From assembly GCA_036346225.1 (NCBI GenBank), contig JARFIW010001452.1, forward strand, positions 930,001 to 994,000: DNA of 64,000 bases, given 5' to 3'. Origin of the DNA: Platerodrilus igneus (Eukaryota; Arthropoda; Insecta; Coleoptera; Lycidae). Under the pieces are notes generated by a model. That model made no database searches. It was not told where the DNA came from and saw only the letters and a program-made list of their open reading frames with translations. Below, piece by piece: positions 24,707-34,700 of this stretch (positions within the stretch are counted from its first letter, which is position 1; each line of letters starts with the position of its first letter). Made by a program: the position numbers and the translations under genes.

Positions 24707-25862
24707 TGTATACCTAACTTTCAATTATGTTTGGCATTTTTGTCAATTGTCTCTGATGGTGTCAAGTTCATAGAGCCAAGAAGTGATACTCAATATTACG
24801 ACTAAAGTCAACTATTAAATCCAAAATTAGATAATTGCACAATGCAAGTTCATTATCAATATTCTAATATTAGTTAATAGAAAGAAATTGTATTTTACAG
24901 TTTTATGCAAAGCTGAAATGATCATTTCAAATCGGGATAGTAATTAAAAAATGGAAAATATAATGTTCCAGACAGGATTAGAACCTGTACCGTCGGTTTT
25001 GGCGGCCGATGCGTTCATCAATTACGCCACCTGGACGGCTGATGACAATTGAAGAGATATATAAATATAAATTATTTACGCAACCATACATCTACCTAAC
25101 TTTTAATCACGCTTGGCATTTTTGTCAATCGTCTTTGACAATGTCAAATTCTTGGCCTATGTCAGATGTAGACGGGAAGCAATACTCAAAATCGCGGTTG
25201 ATAGGCAACTATTAGGTATACATAGTAGATAATTACATAGGACAAGTTGTTTATTAATACTATAATATTAAGTAATAAGAAGAAATTATATTTTTAAGTT
25301 TTGTGCAAAGAAAACAACCATTTCTAATCCAGCTACTAATTGAAAAAGGAAATATAGTTCCGGAAATGATTCGAACCTACATCTTCGGCTTTCAAGGCCG
25401 AAATGTTTACCAATTACGTTACCTGGACAGGTGATAGCACCTGGAAAATTATACAAATATAAATCATTTACGCAATCATACATCAACCCAACTTTCAATT
25501 ACGTTTGGCATTTTTGTAAATAATCTCCGATAGTGTCAATTTTTTTACTTATCTCAGATATAGACAAAAACAATGCTTAAAATTACGACAAAACCAACTA
25601 CTAAATACGAATATAGGTTGATTATTAATACTACAGCATAGGCTAATAAGAAGAAATTCCATTTTAAACCTTTATGCAAAGCCTATGTGAACATTTCAAA
25701 TCGAGCTAGTAATTGAAAAATGGAAAATATAAGGTTCCGGACGGGATTTGAACCTGTATGTTGGGCTTTCGCGGCCGATGCGCTAACCAACGGCATCACC
25801 GGGACGGTTGCTTACAATCGGAAAGACAAACAGATTTTAATCATGCGCAACCATACATCAAC
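24707..25862 (-). repeat. Tandem array of three tRNA-derived SINE units
   Basis: Three direct repeats of about 380 bases begin at about 24710, 25090 and 25482 with CCTAACTTTYAATYAYGYTTGG, and the next partial unit starts near 25856. Each unit on the minus strand reads: tRNA-like head with A box (GGCGTAATTGRTRAACGC) and B box (GGTTCRAATCC, at about 24974-24984, 25366-25376 and 25744-25754), a body with GCTTTGCATAAA, then a tail with GCCAAACGTAATTGAAAGT. This family differs from the SINE at 14988. The units join tail to head, so this looks like a multimer rather than chance insertions. Confidence 0.82.
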
Positions 25863-25929
25863 CTAACTTCAATTAATATTTTAGGTAGTTTTATACACAA
25901 GGTAAGGTGATAAATACTAACGTATTACA

Positions 25930-26230
25930 ATTAATAAATTGTCAGATATGATTGACAAAAATGTTTAACGTAATTGAAAGTTAGATTTATGTATAATTGT
26001 GTACACGACTTGGATTTGTAAATTTTCCATTTATCGTCATAGGTCTCGGTGGCGTAATTGGTAAACGCATAGTTCCGGAAAGACTAAGATACAGGTTCAA
26101 GTCTGGTCCAAGACCTTATATTTTCCTTCTTTCAATTACTAGCTCGATTTAAAATGATCATTTGGGCTTTGCATAAAAGTCTAAGTTACTATTTCATTTT
26201 ATTAATTGTAATACGTTAGTATTTTTAAAA
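25930..26230 (+). mobile_element. Fourth unit of the same SINE family, inverted
   Basis: This plus-strand copy contains the tail sequence GTAATTGAAAGTTAG (about 25970-25984), followed by a head with GGTGGCGTAATTGGTAAACGC (26050-26070) and B box GGTTCAAGTC (26094-26103), then the body with GGGCTTTGCATAAAAG. Its orientation is opposite to the three tandem units, and the tail lies before the head, as expected if it was once part of a similar tandem array. Confidence 0.7.
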
Positions 26231-27380
26231 AATCTTTATTACAAATTATAAATGTGCAACCGATTCCCAAAAAATTAGAATTGCTTGTAATAAATATATT
26301 ACCGAAATATAGGACGCTTGAGTTTTTGTAAGATAACTTTTTCTAAATATAATTATATTCCAGAAAGTGCTATAATCTGTAAAAAGAATTATCAGAGCTT
26401 TTTGAATAAAAACGGTATAAGCTTTACATTTGCGTAAAAGAATAGATGGAAGGTTCAAATCCCACGTCGGGCGTAATTTTTTCATTGGTTTTGAATAATT
26501 TGAATAGTTGAAAAATCGTATTGTATTTATATCTGACTTTACTTCAAGACACTTTACCGTAATTGTACTTTTTGTTGTTATCGGGTGTCCAAAAAAAATG
26601 GAGTATTTATTATGAATGACGAGAGAACGTAAAGGTGCATATAAACTGAATTGTTTGTGTAGGCGATTGCTCATTAATAATTCAGTGTTGCTTTATAGTT
26701 TACGTGAACTTGAATTTAAAAATGTTAGTTTTAATAGCTATTTGAAAGTGTACTAAAAAATTATCCAATTATTAGAATTTGATGTTTTCGAGTAAAAAAG
26801 TTAACAAAAGACTCAATTAATTGTAAGAAAGGCAGTAATTAAATTATATCTTATTTAACAGGGTTACCGAAATCAAGTTTTTAACACTTTTTCTCCTTTG
26901 ATACGCAAACCAGTTTTGACGGAACAGGTGTATCGTTACAGATGTTTTTTAAAAAAAAAGATCTCGCTCAAAATGCTTGACATTTATACGAATTAAAACT
27001 AGAGATACATTTTTAATGCCACCCTTGTACTAGAACCTTCATTTCAAATGTGTTGTTAGATTAGGGCATTTAGTTTATTACAAAACGATATTGTTTTCCT
27101 TTTGTTGTTTGATAAACCCAATTATTTTTTAGAGAGATTTTTGGGAATTTTAAATATTTGATATAAAACTAATACGCGTATCTGCACCTATCTGAAAAAA
27201 CGAAACTCCCTCAGTCATAATATGTAATTAATATTCGGCATGACAAAACTAAATTTTCTAGTGCGGTATTTGATATTTTAAGGTTAACAGTATAAATATA
27301 CGAAAACAATCAATTGAGAAAATGTAAGCAATTTGATTTCATTTGTGTTTTGTGCATATCTGATAAAATAAGATACTTAC
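26231..27380. other. Abd-B intron sequence next to the donor site
   Basis: AT-rich sequence. A lone B-box-like AGGTTCAAATCCC at about 26452-26464 suggests another eroded tRNA-derived repeat. The open frame at 26246-26674 (minus) has no recognised domain. Confidence 0.4.
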
Positions 27381-28197
27381 CTGGCGGTGGATAAGGTCCT
27401 GGAACAGGTTCAGGTCCGTAGTTTCTAAGTCCATAGCCACCGTCATGCGGATGACTGAATCCAGCACTTTCAGCAACCATCGCAGCAGCTGCAGCAACAC
27501 GACCACGCTCATCTGCAGAATTTAAATAAGGGACGGGTTGATGAGCATCCATGTGGTGCCTGGATGCCGTTGAATAAGGTGAATAATTACACCACGACGA
27601 GGATGTAAACCCTTGATGACATGACGATGCAGCAGGGTCAACATTCGGTCCAGAAGGTGTAACACTGTATTTATACTCAGGTGTATTACCACCAGATACA
27701 GTGGCAGCAGGAGACCAAAATAAACTCGGTTTACGATCGCGACCCCCTGTGGGATCAGCAGCAAGGTTGTAGTAAGTAGGAGCATTTGCATACTGATGGT
27801 GATTTATATCAAAACCGTGATGGTTTTCTGAAGGTGAATAATTCCAATGTTGACTGTGGGGGTGTCTGATGACACTTGCCTCCGCGCATTCCCCGTAACC
27901 TAGACGTTTTGCTGGGATGTGTAAAGGACCTGCAGAGCCGCTGTTGCTGGTTACGCTGGACGGTGATGAATTCGACGTCGTGGATGTGATTGGTGGTGCT
28001 GCTGTCGCTGGGCTTGTCATTCCGCTGTTGCTTATCGGTGTTGTTGCTGTTTGAGGTGCAGGTGGTGGACTTTCTTCGTATAAACCACCATTCATCATCG
28101 ACCACCACGTCACCCCGGTGGAAGACCCCGCTCCGGTGGCTGGGGAGGATCCGGGTGGATGTACATGATCGTACAGAGTTGGTGCGGCGCACGCCAC
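27381..28197 (-). CDS. Abd-B: Abdominal-B Hox protein, first coding exon (partial)
   Basis: This is the N-terminal exon of the posterior Hox transcription factor Abdominal-B, which specifies posterior abdominal segments. The frame is Ser/Thr/Pro/His-rich and disordered. Its C-terminal third carries Abd-B-type signatures: SSWCNYSPYSTASRHHMDAH, QPVPYLNSADERGRVAAAAA and YGLRNYGPEPVPGPYPPPG. It ends at a consensus donor (CAG/GTAAGT; exon end 27381), after one base of a codon. The homeodomain exon is not found at lower coordinates, so it lies outside the window and the intron exceeds 27 kb. GC content is far above the flanks. The start is unclear: 28197 is a GTG, an in-frame TGA lies at 28239-28237, and the first in-frame ATG is at 28098. 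The family call is firm, the start is not. Confidence 0.92.
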
Positions 28198-28236
28198 GGG
28201 GTCGCCGATGGTGAGGATGATGTTCGCGGGATGAAT

Positions 28237-28269
28237 TCACACCAGCACAAGAAGGATGCAAACACACAT
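28237..28269 (-). promoter_or_regulatory. Short upstream ORF in the Abd-B leader
   Basis: An ATG at 28269-28267 opens a ten-codon frame that ends in TGA at 28239-28237. It lies in the same frame as the Abd-B coding sequence and 39 bases before the GTG at 28197. If the leader is transcribed it is a candidate translational control element. It could equally be untranslated leader without function. Confidence 0.4.
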
Positions 28270-28765
28270 CACAGTGCAGAAGAAGTCGTCGTCGAGCACG
28301 AACGACAATTAATTATGAAACAAACAAAATAATTTTATTACATTAATATTTTATTTTCAAACAAACAACTTCCACCGATGTTTATTTTAAAAAAAGCAAT
28401 TCTCATTAGTTGTGATAATATAACACCTTTCGGGTCACTCAACTTAATAGTTCAAATCAGAGCGGGTCTTCACGCTAAATGAAAACCAGAAGTTTTTGTA
28501 CCCCTAACAATAAAAGTGACAGCCCCTAATAAATTTAACAATGCGGCACTTTTACTAAATGGGACTATATCTTATTTCTACGGGATCTTCCGTATTTCAC
28601 ACTGTTAGGGTTGTCCAGTGGACCATTCCGTTATTTAAATATTTTATTGAGGTTAGAAATTTTTTGGACGACTGTTATTAAAAAATTTGATAATAATTGA
28701 GAAAAAATTAATTTCGCGATATAATACGAACACGCGCGCTTACGTCGTTACAAACATCAACTTAC

Positions 28766-28898
28766 AGGTTGCAAGCATATACTGAAATCATGTAACGCGC
28801 AGTCCTCGTGCCTTGAGCTAGTCGGTTCAGATCGGCGATGCGCGTGCGATCTACCGGTCATTCCTCCAAGCAGCTTCGATATAAAGCTGTATCAAACT
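28766..28898 (-). promoter_or_regulatory. Candidate Abd-B initiator and 5'UTR exon
   Basis: On the minus strand TCAGTTTG (28900-28893) matches the arthropod initiator, placing +1 at about 28898. The +28 to +32 bases GCTTG resemble a downstream promoter element at four of five positions. A GTAAGT donor at 28765-28760 would close a 133-base non-coding exon. The segment is clearly GC-richer than its surroundings and lies about 600 bases upstream of the coding exon on the same strand. All of this is inference from short motifs. Confidence 0.35.
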
Positions 28899-30149
28899 GA
28901 TATCCAAGCATGAGTTCGCTTCTTGTTGGGTTGTAAGTGAACGAGTTATACACGATGACTATAAAGCTCTAAAAAACTTTGTATAATAAAAATAAAGAAG
29001 AACGTATAATCAGAAGAGACTCAGAGCACGGCCAAAAAGAGTTTTCTCTGTATTTACACGTTTCTGTTTTAAATCTTTAATTACATTTTTCTTGGCTTCT
29101 TAAGTAACGCAAAAACCTGACTGAAACATGTAAATAAATCGATTATGTGGAGACTGTATAGTTGATTAAATTGCAAATCAACTTTATATCCTTACTTCTG
29201 GTTATAATATTCATCGACTAATAAAAAAGCAGATGTGGGACGTTCCGTTTATTCATAATTTAAATTTCAATACTGCCTAAATCGACTTCAAAATGTGTTC
29301 ATTTGCACAGAAAATAAACGAACCTTAATTTCAAGATAATTAAGTAAAAATCAAACTATATTAATTTCAGGTTGGATTATTCAATGCGAAACCAAAAACT
29401 TCAGTGTGCATTTTTAAACAGATTTAGAGAAAATTGATCATTGTATATTACGGAATTCGTGTATTATTTGTTATATTTTTGGTAATTGTGTTTAGTGCAA
29501 TCAACTGTTTTTCTAAAACTGTTCAAAAAGAATTAATTTGTGGTAAAAGTTTTAGTATATTTTTCATTACCGCATGCGACTGATAAAATCGATAACGGTA
29601 ACTAACACGATGGATGTCTTTAATTTATTTTTGGTCATATCATTCTCAGGTGTTAAAATATGTGTTCTCATTGTATAACATATTATAACAAACGTAATCC
29701 GACGACTGACTCATCATTGAAATATAAGCAGCGTTATAATTTTTGGCGAAGGCGCTACAAATCGGTGGAAGGGTCGAGTTTAGATAAATAAGCGCCGGGG
29801 ACAGGATGAGCAGCAGTTGATATCCCAAACGCATGTATAGACGGAGAAATAAGAATTTACTGTATAGTATACGTTGCCGATAAACTACAGAATGTCGCAA
29901 AAGTGGGTAAATGTAGCGGATACGATTTGTTACGTATGTGACGAATTTACGACTAAATCTCACAAAAAGACAATAATAACTAAACTAATCAAAAAAAGTG
30001 ATCAGCTTTAATTTTGATACAAACTAGGAGATTAAGATTAATTTTGTGCACCGCATATCATGTGTATTAAAGGAGATGGTTAATCTATAACTGTGGATCA
30101 ATGGTGTAGGGAGAACCTAAAGATCATATGACAAATTGCTATTTTGCTT
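28899..30149. other. Abd-B 5' flank, nothing recognised
   Basis: No coding or repeat signal supported. The minus-strand frame 29646-29963 is tyrosine- and arginine-rich but has no recognised motif. Cis-regulatory sequence is possible this close to a Hox promoter but cannot be read directly. Confidence 0.4.
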
Positions 30150-31277
30150 GACGAATCTATCTGAAATTTCACTGTGTCGAAGCATACTGTACAGAACCCA
30201 AACCTGCTATCAACTCTCAGATCAATGTCTCATAGTCAGAATGTGTCTGCCCCCAAATGTCCAAAATCATATACACTTGCCGATGATAAGAATGCCGCTG
30301 AAGATAATATCGCTGAATTTATGGAAGAAGATATTGATCCTGATTGCCAATCATTTGATATAGGTACTCTACATATACTTTGACAAGTTGACCTTAACGA
30401 CTTTGTACGGGATTTAAATTTGTCAAAAGCTCGAGTCGAAGGTTGAGATCAGGTTGCAAGAATGAAATCTATTACAGAATGGTGCATATTTTTCCACATA
30501 TCGGAGACGTAAACAAGATTTTCTTTATTTCTTTACATCGTGTGTATCAGCTGGTGTACTACGCATATGTTTCTGGACAAATGGGTGCATTAGGATGTAA
30601 ATACAAAACTAATGATGAAGACTATTTATTGATTCTTCTACTATAAGCTTGACGGTAATTTTCCTCCAAAATGGAAACAACACCCCTCTGTTCCTATTGT
30701 TCACGCAGAACATATAAAGGAAAACTATGACATATAACATAAAAGACATGGATGGAGCATATATGGTTATTTAAAGGTCATAGCATTTTTGTTATGAATT
30801 TGACAACAAAGAAATGAATAAACACTACCTTGTAAAAGACTGGAAAATGCGAGAAAACCTTGTTGCTAAAGAGAAAAAATGTTACAAATCCTCCTCTAGT
30901 TGATATAAAAAAGTTTTTCTAGCATCTCTGCACATAAAACCAGGACTGATAAAAAACTTTGCTAAAGCTTAAAATAAATATGGTGAAGGATTCCAATATC
31001 TGAAAAAAAAGTTTCCCAGACTAAATGGGGCAACATAAAAGAAAGAATTTTTATTGGGCTTTATCACATCATAAAGGACAGTGTATCTGATTCAAAATTG
31101 ACTCAGATTGAGGCTGCTATTTGGTTATCGTTTAAAGAGGTATGTTCCAATTTCTTAGGAAATACAAAGGCAAAAATTACAAACCAATTGTGAATCTTTT
31201 AATTTCCACATAAAGTAAAATAGGTTGTAGTATGTCTTAAAGATCCATTTATTTTACTCCCATTTGGAATTTTTCCC
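30150..31277 (+). pseudogene. Decayed copy of a repetitive arthropod ORF family
   Basis: Frames broken by many stops still read as one protein family that I recognise as multi-copy and uncharacterised in arthropod genomes. Visible pieces in order are: SYTLADDKNAAED (30270s), QVDLNDFVRDLNLSKARVEG (30384-30445), LDGNFPPKWKQHPSVPIVHA (30650-30709), GYLKVIAF (30763-30788), a block with the KNFAKA- and GFQYLKKKFPRL-like segments (30955-31025), EAAIWLSFKEVCSNFLGNTK (31110-31170) and a frameshifted MSLKIHLFYSHLEFFP-like end (31232-31277). In relatives this last block precedes a DEHGERFHQ segment; here a SINE begins instead. No function is known to me; multi-copy spread suggests a mobile origin. Confidence 0.6.
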
Positions 31278-31282
31278 TGTAT

Positions 31283-31640
31283 ATTTGATTTTCCAATGTT
31301 TCACCCGAACATACTATAATGGTCAGGAAGCGAGGTTTTGCCTGGAAATTTTGAATTTTGCCGAACTCTTGTTATTGCAAGCCAGGTGGAATCTTTAACG
31401 TGCGTGACAATACACACACGCACGCAGGCACGTTTGCACGCACGCACGCACTCACTCACGCACGCACGCACGCACGCACGCACGCTCACACGCACACACA
31501 CACACGCATAATTTAAAACAGGGCGTATTTTTATGAAAAATGCTCGCCTAAAGTTTTGCTAGCGGTACGTGCCGGAAATCGAACCCGGGAGTTTGGACTT
31601 GCCGATCATACGCAACGCAACTAAGCTTCGGAGCCGTCGG
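31283..31640 (-). mobile_element. SINE with expanded CACGCA microsatellite
   Basis: A minus-strand SINE of the main family. The tRNA-like head (31555-31640) keeps a B box, GGTTCGATTTCC. Inside the element, where other copies have ACACTCACACACG, a run of CACG and CACA repeats has expanded to about 80 bases (31425-31508). It lies directly against the end of the decayed ORF at 30150-31277. Confidence 0.85.
31425..31508. repeat. CACG/CACA microsatellite inside a SINE
   Basis: Tandem CACGCA-type repeats grew from a short CA-rich seed present in all other copies of this SINE. It produces a spurious cysteine/arginine-rich open frame on the minus strand. Confidence 0.9.
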
Positions 31641-32822
31641 ACTTTTTGCACGCAAGTCTAAGTTTTGTAGTGACAAATATGATAAATTTTCACCAAGAAA
31701 ATATATATTGTAAAAACAGTTACTAAGAGAATTAGAGACCCGCAATGCTCACAGATTATTGTTGAAACCTAATTAGGAATGTTCTAGAGGTACCGTGTAA
31801 ACAAAAATCAAATGTAAAAAAAATTTTGAGATTCGGTAGTGACGTTGTATAGGAATAATTTGTATTATAATAAGCGTAAACATAACATAATAAAACGTTC
31901 CGTTCTAAAGGTACGAATAACTTTTGATTGGAGGTCGATAGAACACTTCCGCCATCAAAATTGTAGCCAATGGGAAAAATCCTATTCGACACATCTACGT
32001 ACATTAGAAAACAAAAAATAATTACAGTTTTTTGCAAAGTATAATTAGAACACAAATAACACAATCCTGAACTCAAACACACATACAACACCTATGTCTG
32101 GAAAAGAAAAACCTCGCTATTCTTTGATACAAAATAAATTCTCTTATGAAAGCCGGTACAAATTTTACCGAACAAACAATAGAAGAAGATATATAAACCC
32201 ATTCCATAATCTCAAAAGAATAACGACTTACATAAGCATGTCTTAAAAAATAAAATAAAAACTACATTCTTATCACACCAGAAAACAAATACTGTCCTTA
32301 ATATCCCAATAACGAAAGTGTATATACAAAATCGACGAACCTAGAGAATTCTATATGTAGCGTGCACCAAACAAAAGAATAAACGTGAGGAGGAGAAAAA
32401 ATTTAAAATTCTGCACAAAACCACGAAAAAACATTATCTTCAGCACAACACGTTAAAATGCCAGGCACAGAAAGGACGTGAAAATACAAAATCCATCGCA
32501 ATCATAAAAATCAAGATGAAGAGAATTGTCCACATAACAAAACTGGAACTAGCCAAGTGCAACAAAGCGCCGCATCGGTCAAACGGAAAGTGAAAACCCA
32601 ATAACAACCAAAAAACCTAAATCATCCAGTAGTATATAAGCAATAATGTAACCAGAAAAACAACATTTCGATAGTGACAAGAAGTAATGGCAAGCAGCGA
32701 GAAGACTGATTGGAGGTTCCATTCAAACGTAGTCAAACAAAATGTTCTTTTTAGAACCCGTTTACAACAACGGGAGTTACATTATAATGTAATTAAGGGC
32801 CGCTATGCTTGCGGTTACGTCC
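31641..32822. other. Unassigned DNA
   Basis: No supported gene. Overlapping opposite frames near 31756-32091 have no motif. Sequence 32100-32600 is A-rich with no clear element ends. Confidence 0.4.
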
Positions 32823-32852
32823 CCAATGCTCCACCCGAAGGTACTGCATTGG
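32823..32852 (-). repeat. Isolated SINE 3'-end hairpin
   Basis: Thirty bases match the conserved 3' end of the main SINE and nothing beyond them does. The segment starts CCAATG and ends CATTGG, so it can fold as a hairpin. Flanks do not continue as SINE. Confidence 0.7.
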
Positions 32853-32954
32853 GTTTAAACGCGAAAAGTAATGTGCTCCAAATTTAATCTAATTTCACGT
32901 TAATCAATACTAAATCAAAATCTAACAAACTGAAACTAAAAATAGGGTTTAAAG

Positions 32955-33062
32955 AAAAATGTGGAACGCTTCACGATTTTGCATGTCATCCTTGCGCAGG
33001 GGCTATGCTAATCTTCTCTGTATCAATCCAATTTTAGTACTTGTACCGCCGAAGCGAGTACA
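32955..33062 (-). ncRNA. U6 spliceosomal snRNA-like sequence, disrupted upstream
   Basis: Read on the minus strand this is a full-length U6 snRNA. It has the 5' stem (ACTCGCTTCGGC), TACTAAAATTGG, the ACAGAGAAGATTAGCAT region that pairs with the 5' splice site, CCCCTGCGCAAGGATGACA, and a 3' CGTGAAGCGTTCCACA followed by a run of five T, the Pol III stop. It differs from the usual metazoan U6 at several sites, including GGATTG for GGAACG and CATAGCC for CATGGCC. A SINE has inserted so that the first 13 bases of U6 form its target duplication, separating U6 from its original upstream promoter. Probably a pseudogene. Confidence 0.9.
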
Positions 33063-33359
33063 TTACATGTGATTTTCCAATGCTCCACCCGAAGGTACTA
33101 CATTGGCCAGGAAGCAAGTTTTTTTTAACTGGAAAATTTAAAATTTTGCCGAACCCTTGCTGTTCCAAGCAAGGTAGGGATCTTTAACGTGCGTGACAAC
33201 ACTCACACACGGGACCTCCATTTTACCTCTCATCCGAACGAGGGTGTATTTTTGTGAAAAATGCTCGCCTAACATTTTTCAAGCGGACCGTGTCGGGATT
33301 CGAACCCGGGACCTTGGGCGTAGTAGTCACACACATACCACTACGCCACGGAGCCGCCT
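33063..33359 (-). mobile_element. SINE inserted at the 5' end of U6
   Basis: This is a full-length minus-strand SINE and the best copy for defining the family. It has a head with GGCGGCTCCGTGGCGTAGTG (A box) and GGTTCGAATCCCG (B box), then AATGTTAGGCGAGCATTTTTC, the central GTGTTGTCACGCACGTTAAA block, and a tail ending AAATCACATGTAA. Perfect 13-base duplications, CGAAGCGAGTACA, lie at 33050-33062 and 33360-33372. Confidence 0.95.
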
Positions 33360-33479
33360 CGAAGCGAGTACAACTGTATTTACGTGATTACATGTAAATG
33401 AGCGAACGTCTGTCGGTAAGAGCCCGTGGTTACACGGACATGCATTTGTTCTTAAGTGAGCGCATTTATATACAAGCTC

Positions 33480-34700
33480 GCAGTGCAAGCGCGTGGTAGC
33501 TATGAAAGAGTTTGCAGATATGCGTACGTGCGTCCGAGGGTTTTTATGTGTTTACACATACAGCATGCTGCATTGCAAGTGTACGTTTGCAGCACCAATG
33601 GTTGGGCGGGTGGATGGACGCTTAAATTCAACACTTCGTGAACACGAACTTGCGTGTACATGTGATGGCTTGCGTGTTTGTGTGCTTGCACGCAGGTATG
33701 CTTGACTAATCATGTGCTTCCGTGCTTGAGTATTTGTTTGCTAGAATGCATACGTACCTACGTGATTGTGTGCTTGCGTACTTGAAGTTTTGTAAGTTTG
33801 CGTGCTTAGTTTCTTATAAGTACGTTTACAAGCTTGCTTGCTCACACGTTTGCGTGCTTACACCATTGCGTGTTCCTGTTTTCTCAACTGCTTCGTGATA
33901 GCATGCTTGTGTATTAGCGGTTTTGCGTACTTCCGACTTTAGTTGCTTACACCTTTTGGCATGCACTTGCGTATCTGTATGCTTGCATACATGTGTGTTT
34001 GTGTTGTAACATATTAAGAAATTTACGTTCTCGATATATGCGCTTGCGTACTTCCTTGCTAGAGCGTCTTGAGTGGAGTTATAGCGTGCGTAGTTTTTTG
34101 TGAGTTTGGTGGCTCTTATTTGTGTGCTTATGTGACTGCAGCTTGCGTGTTGGCATACATATGTGCTTTCGTACTTGTATGCCTACACTATGCTACTGTA
34201 CTTTTACATATTAACGAAATTTACGTTCTCGATATATGCTTGCGTACTTCCTTGCTAGAGCGTACTTGCAGTGGGTTACTTGCGTAGTTTTTGAGAGCCT
34301 TGGTGGCTTTTGTGTGCTATACATGCTTAACATGCTTACTTGCTTACAATTACGAATTGGCGTGTACTTGTGCTGGTACTTGCGAGCTGTAGCAACCTGT
34401 CATGTTTGGTAGCTACATGTTCCTGTTACGTTTGCATTGTACTGCACTTGCTTGCGTGTTTAGTGATCGTTTTGCTACCTATTGTACGTGCTTGCAAGTT
34501 AGCGTATAAATGTGTTTGTATGTTTGGATGCTTGAGTACCGTATGCCGGCGTTCTTCCAAGGTTGCGCTCTGGCATACTTAGCTGCTTGGGGCGTGTGTT
34601 CTTTCGTGTAGTTTTGTGCAAACAGGCGTGTCTGTTAGTGTCTGTTTGCGTACTTCCGTGTTTATGTGTGTTCGTGCATGTGTGCGCGTACTCAATGGAG
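33480..34700. repeat. Degenerate GCTTGCGT-type satellite
   Basis: About 1.2 kb is built from variants of TGCGTACTTGCGTGCTTG. A longer period is visible: a block starting GAAATTTACGTTCTCGATAT at about 34018 recurs at about 34213 (period about 195). Several open frames rich in Cys, Val, Leu and Ala arise from the repeat and are not genes. Confidence 0.75.

Noticed and set aside
24707..25862. CRISPR-like regular array
   Set aside because: Units are about 380 bases, diverged, carry Pol III boxes and lie in an insect genome; repeat and spacer sizes do not fit CRISPR.
24960..26110. Possible true tRNA genes with A and B boxes
   Set aside because: The segments do not fold into clean tRNA cloverleaves with matching acceptor stems, and each is attached to a repeated body; they are SINE heads.
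27809..28267. 152-codon minus frame overlapping the Abd-B exon
   Set aside because: Shadow of the GC-rich Abd-B exon in another frame; it has no conserved motif, while the Abd-B frame carries family signatures.
31301..31501. Arg/Cys/Val-rich 66-codon minus frame
   Set aside because: It is the translation of a CACG/CACA microsatellite within a SINE.
33456..34582. Several Cys/Val-rich open frames that might be membrane proteins
   Set aside because: All come from the GCTTGCGT satellite and change frame with repeat variants; no start or splice support.
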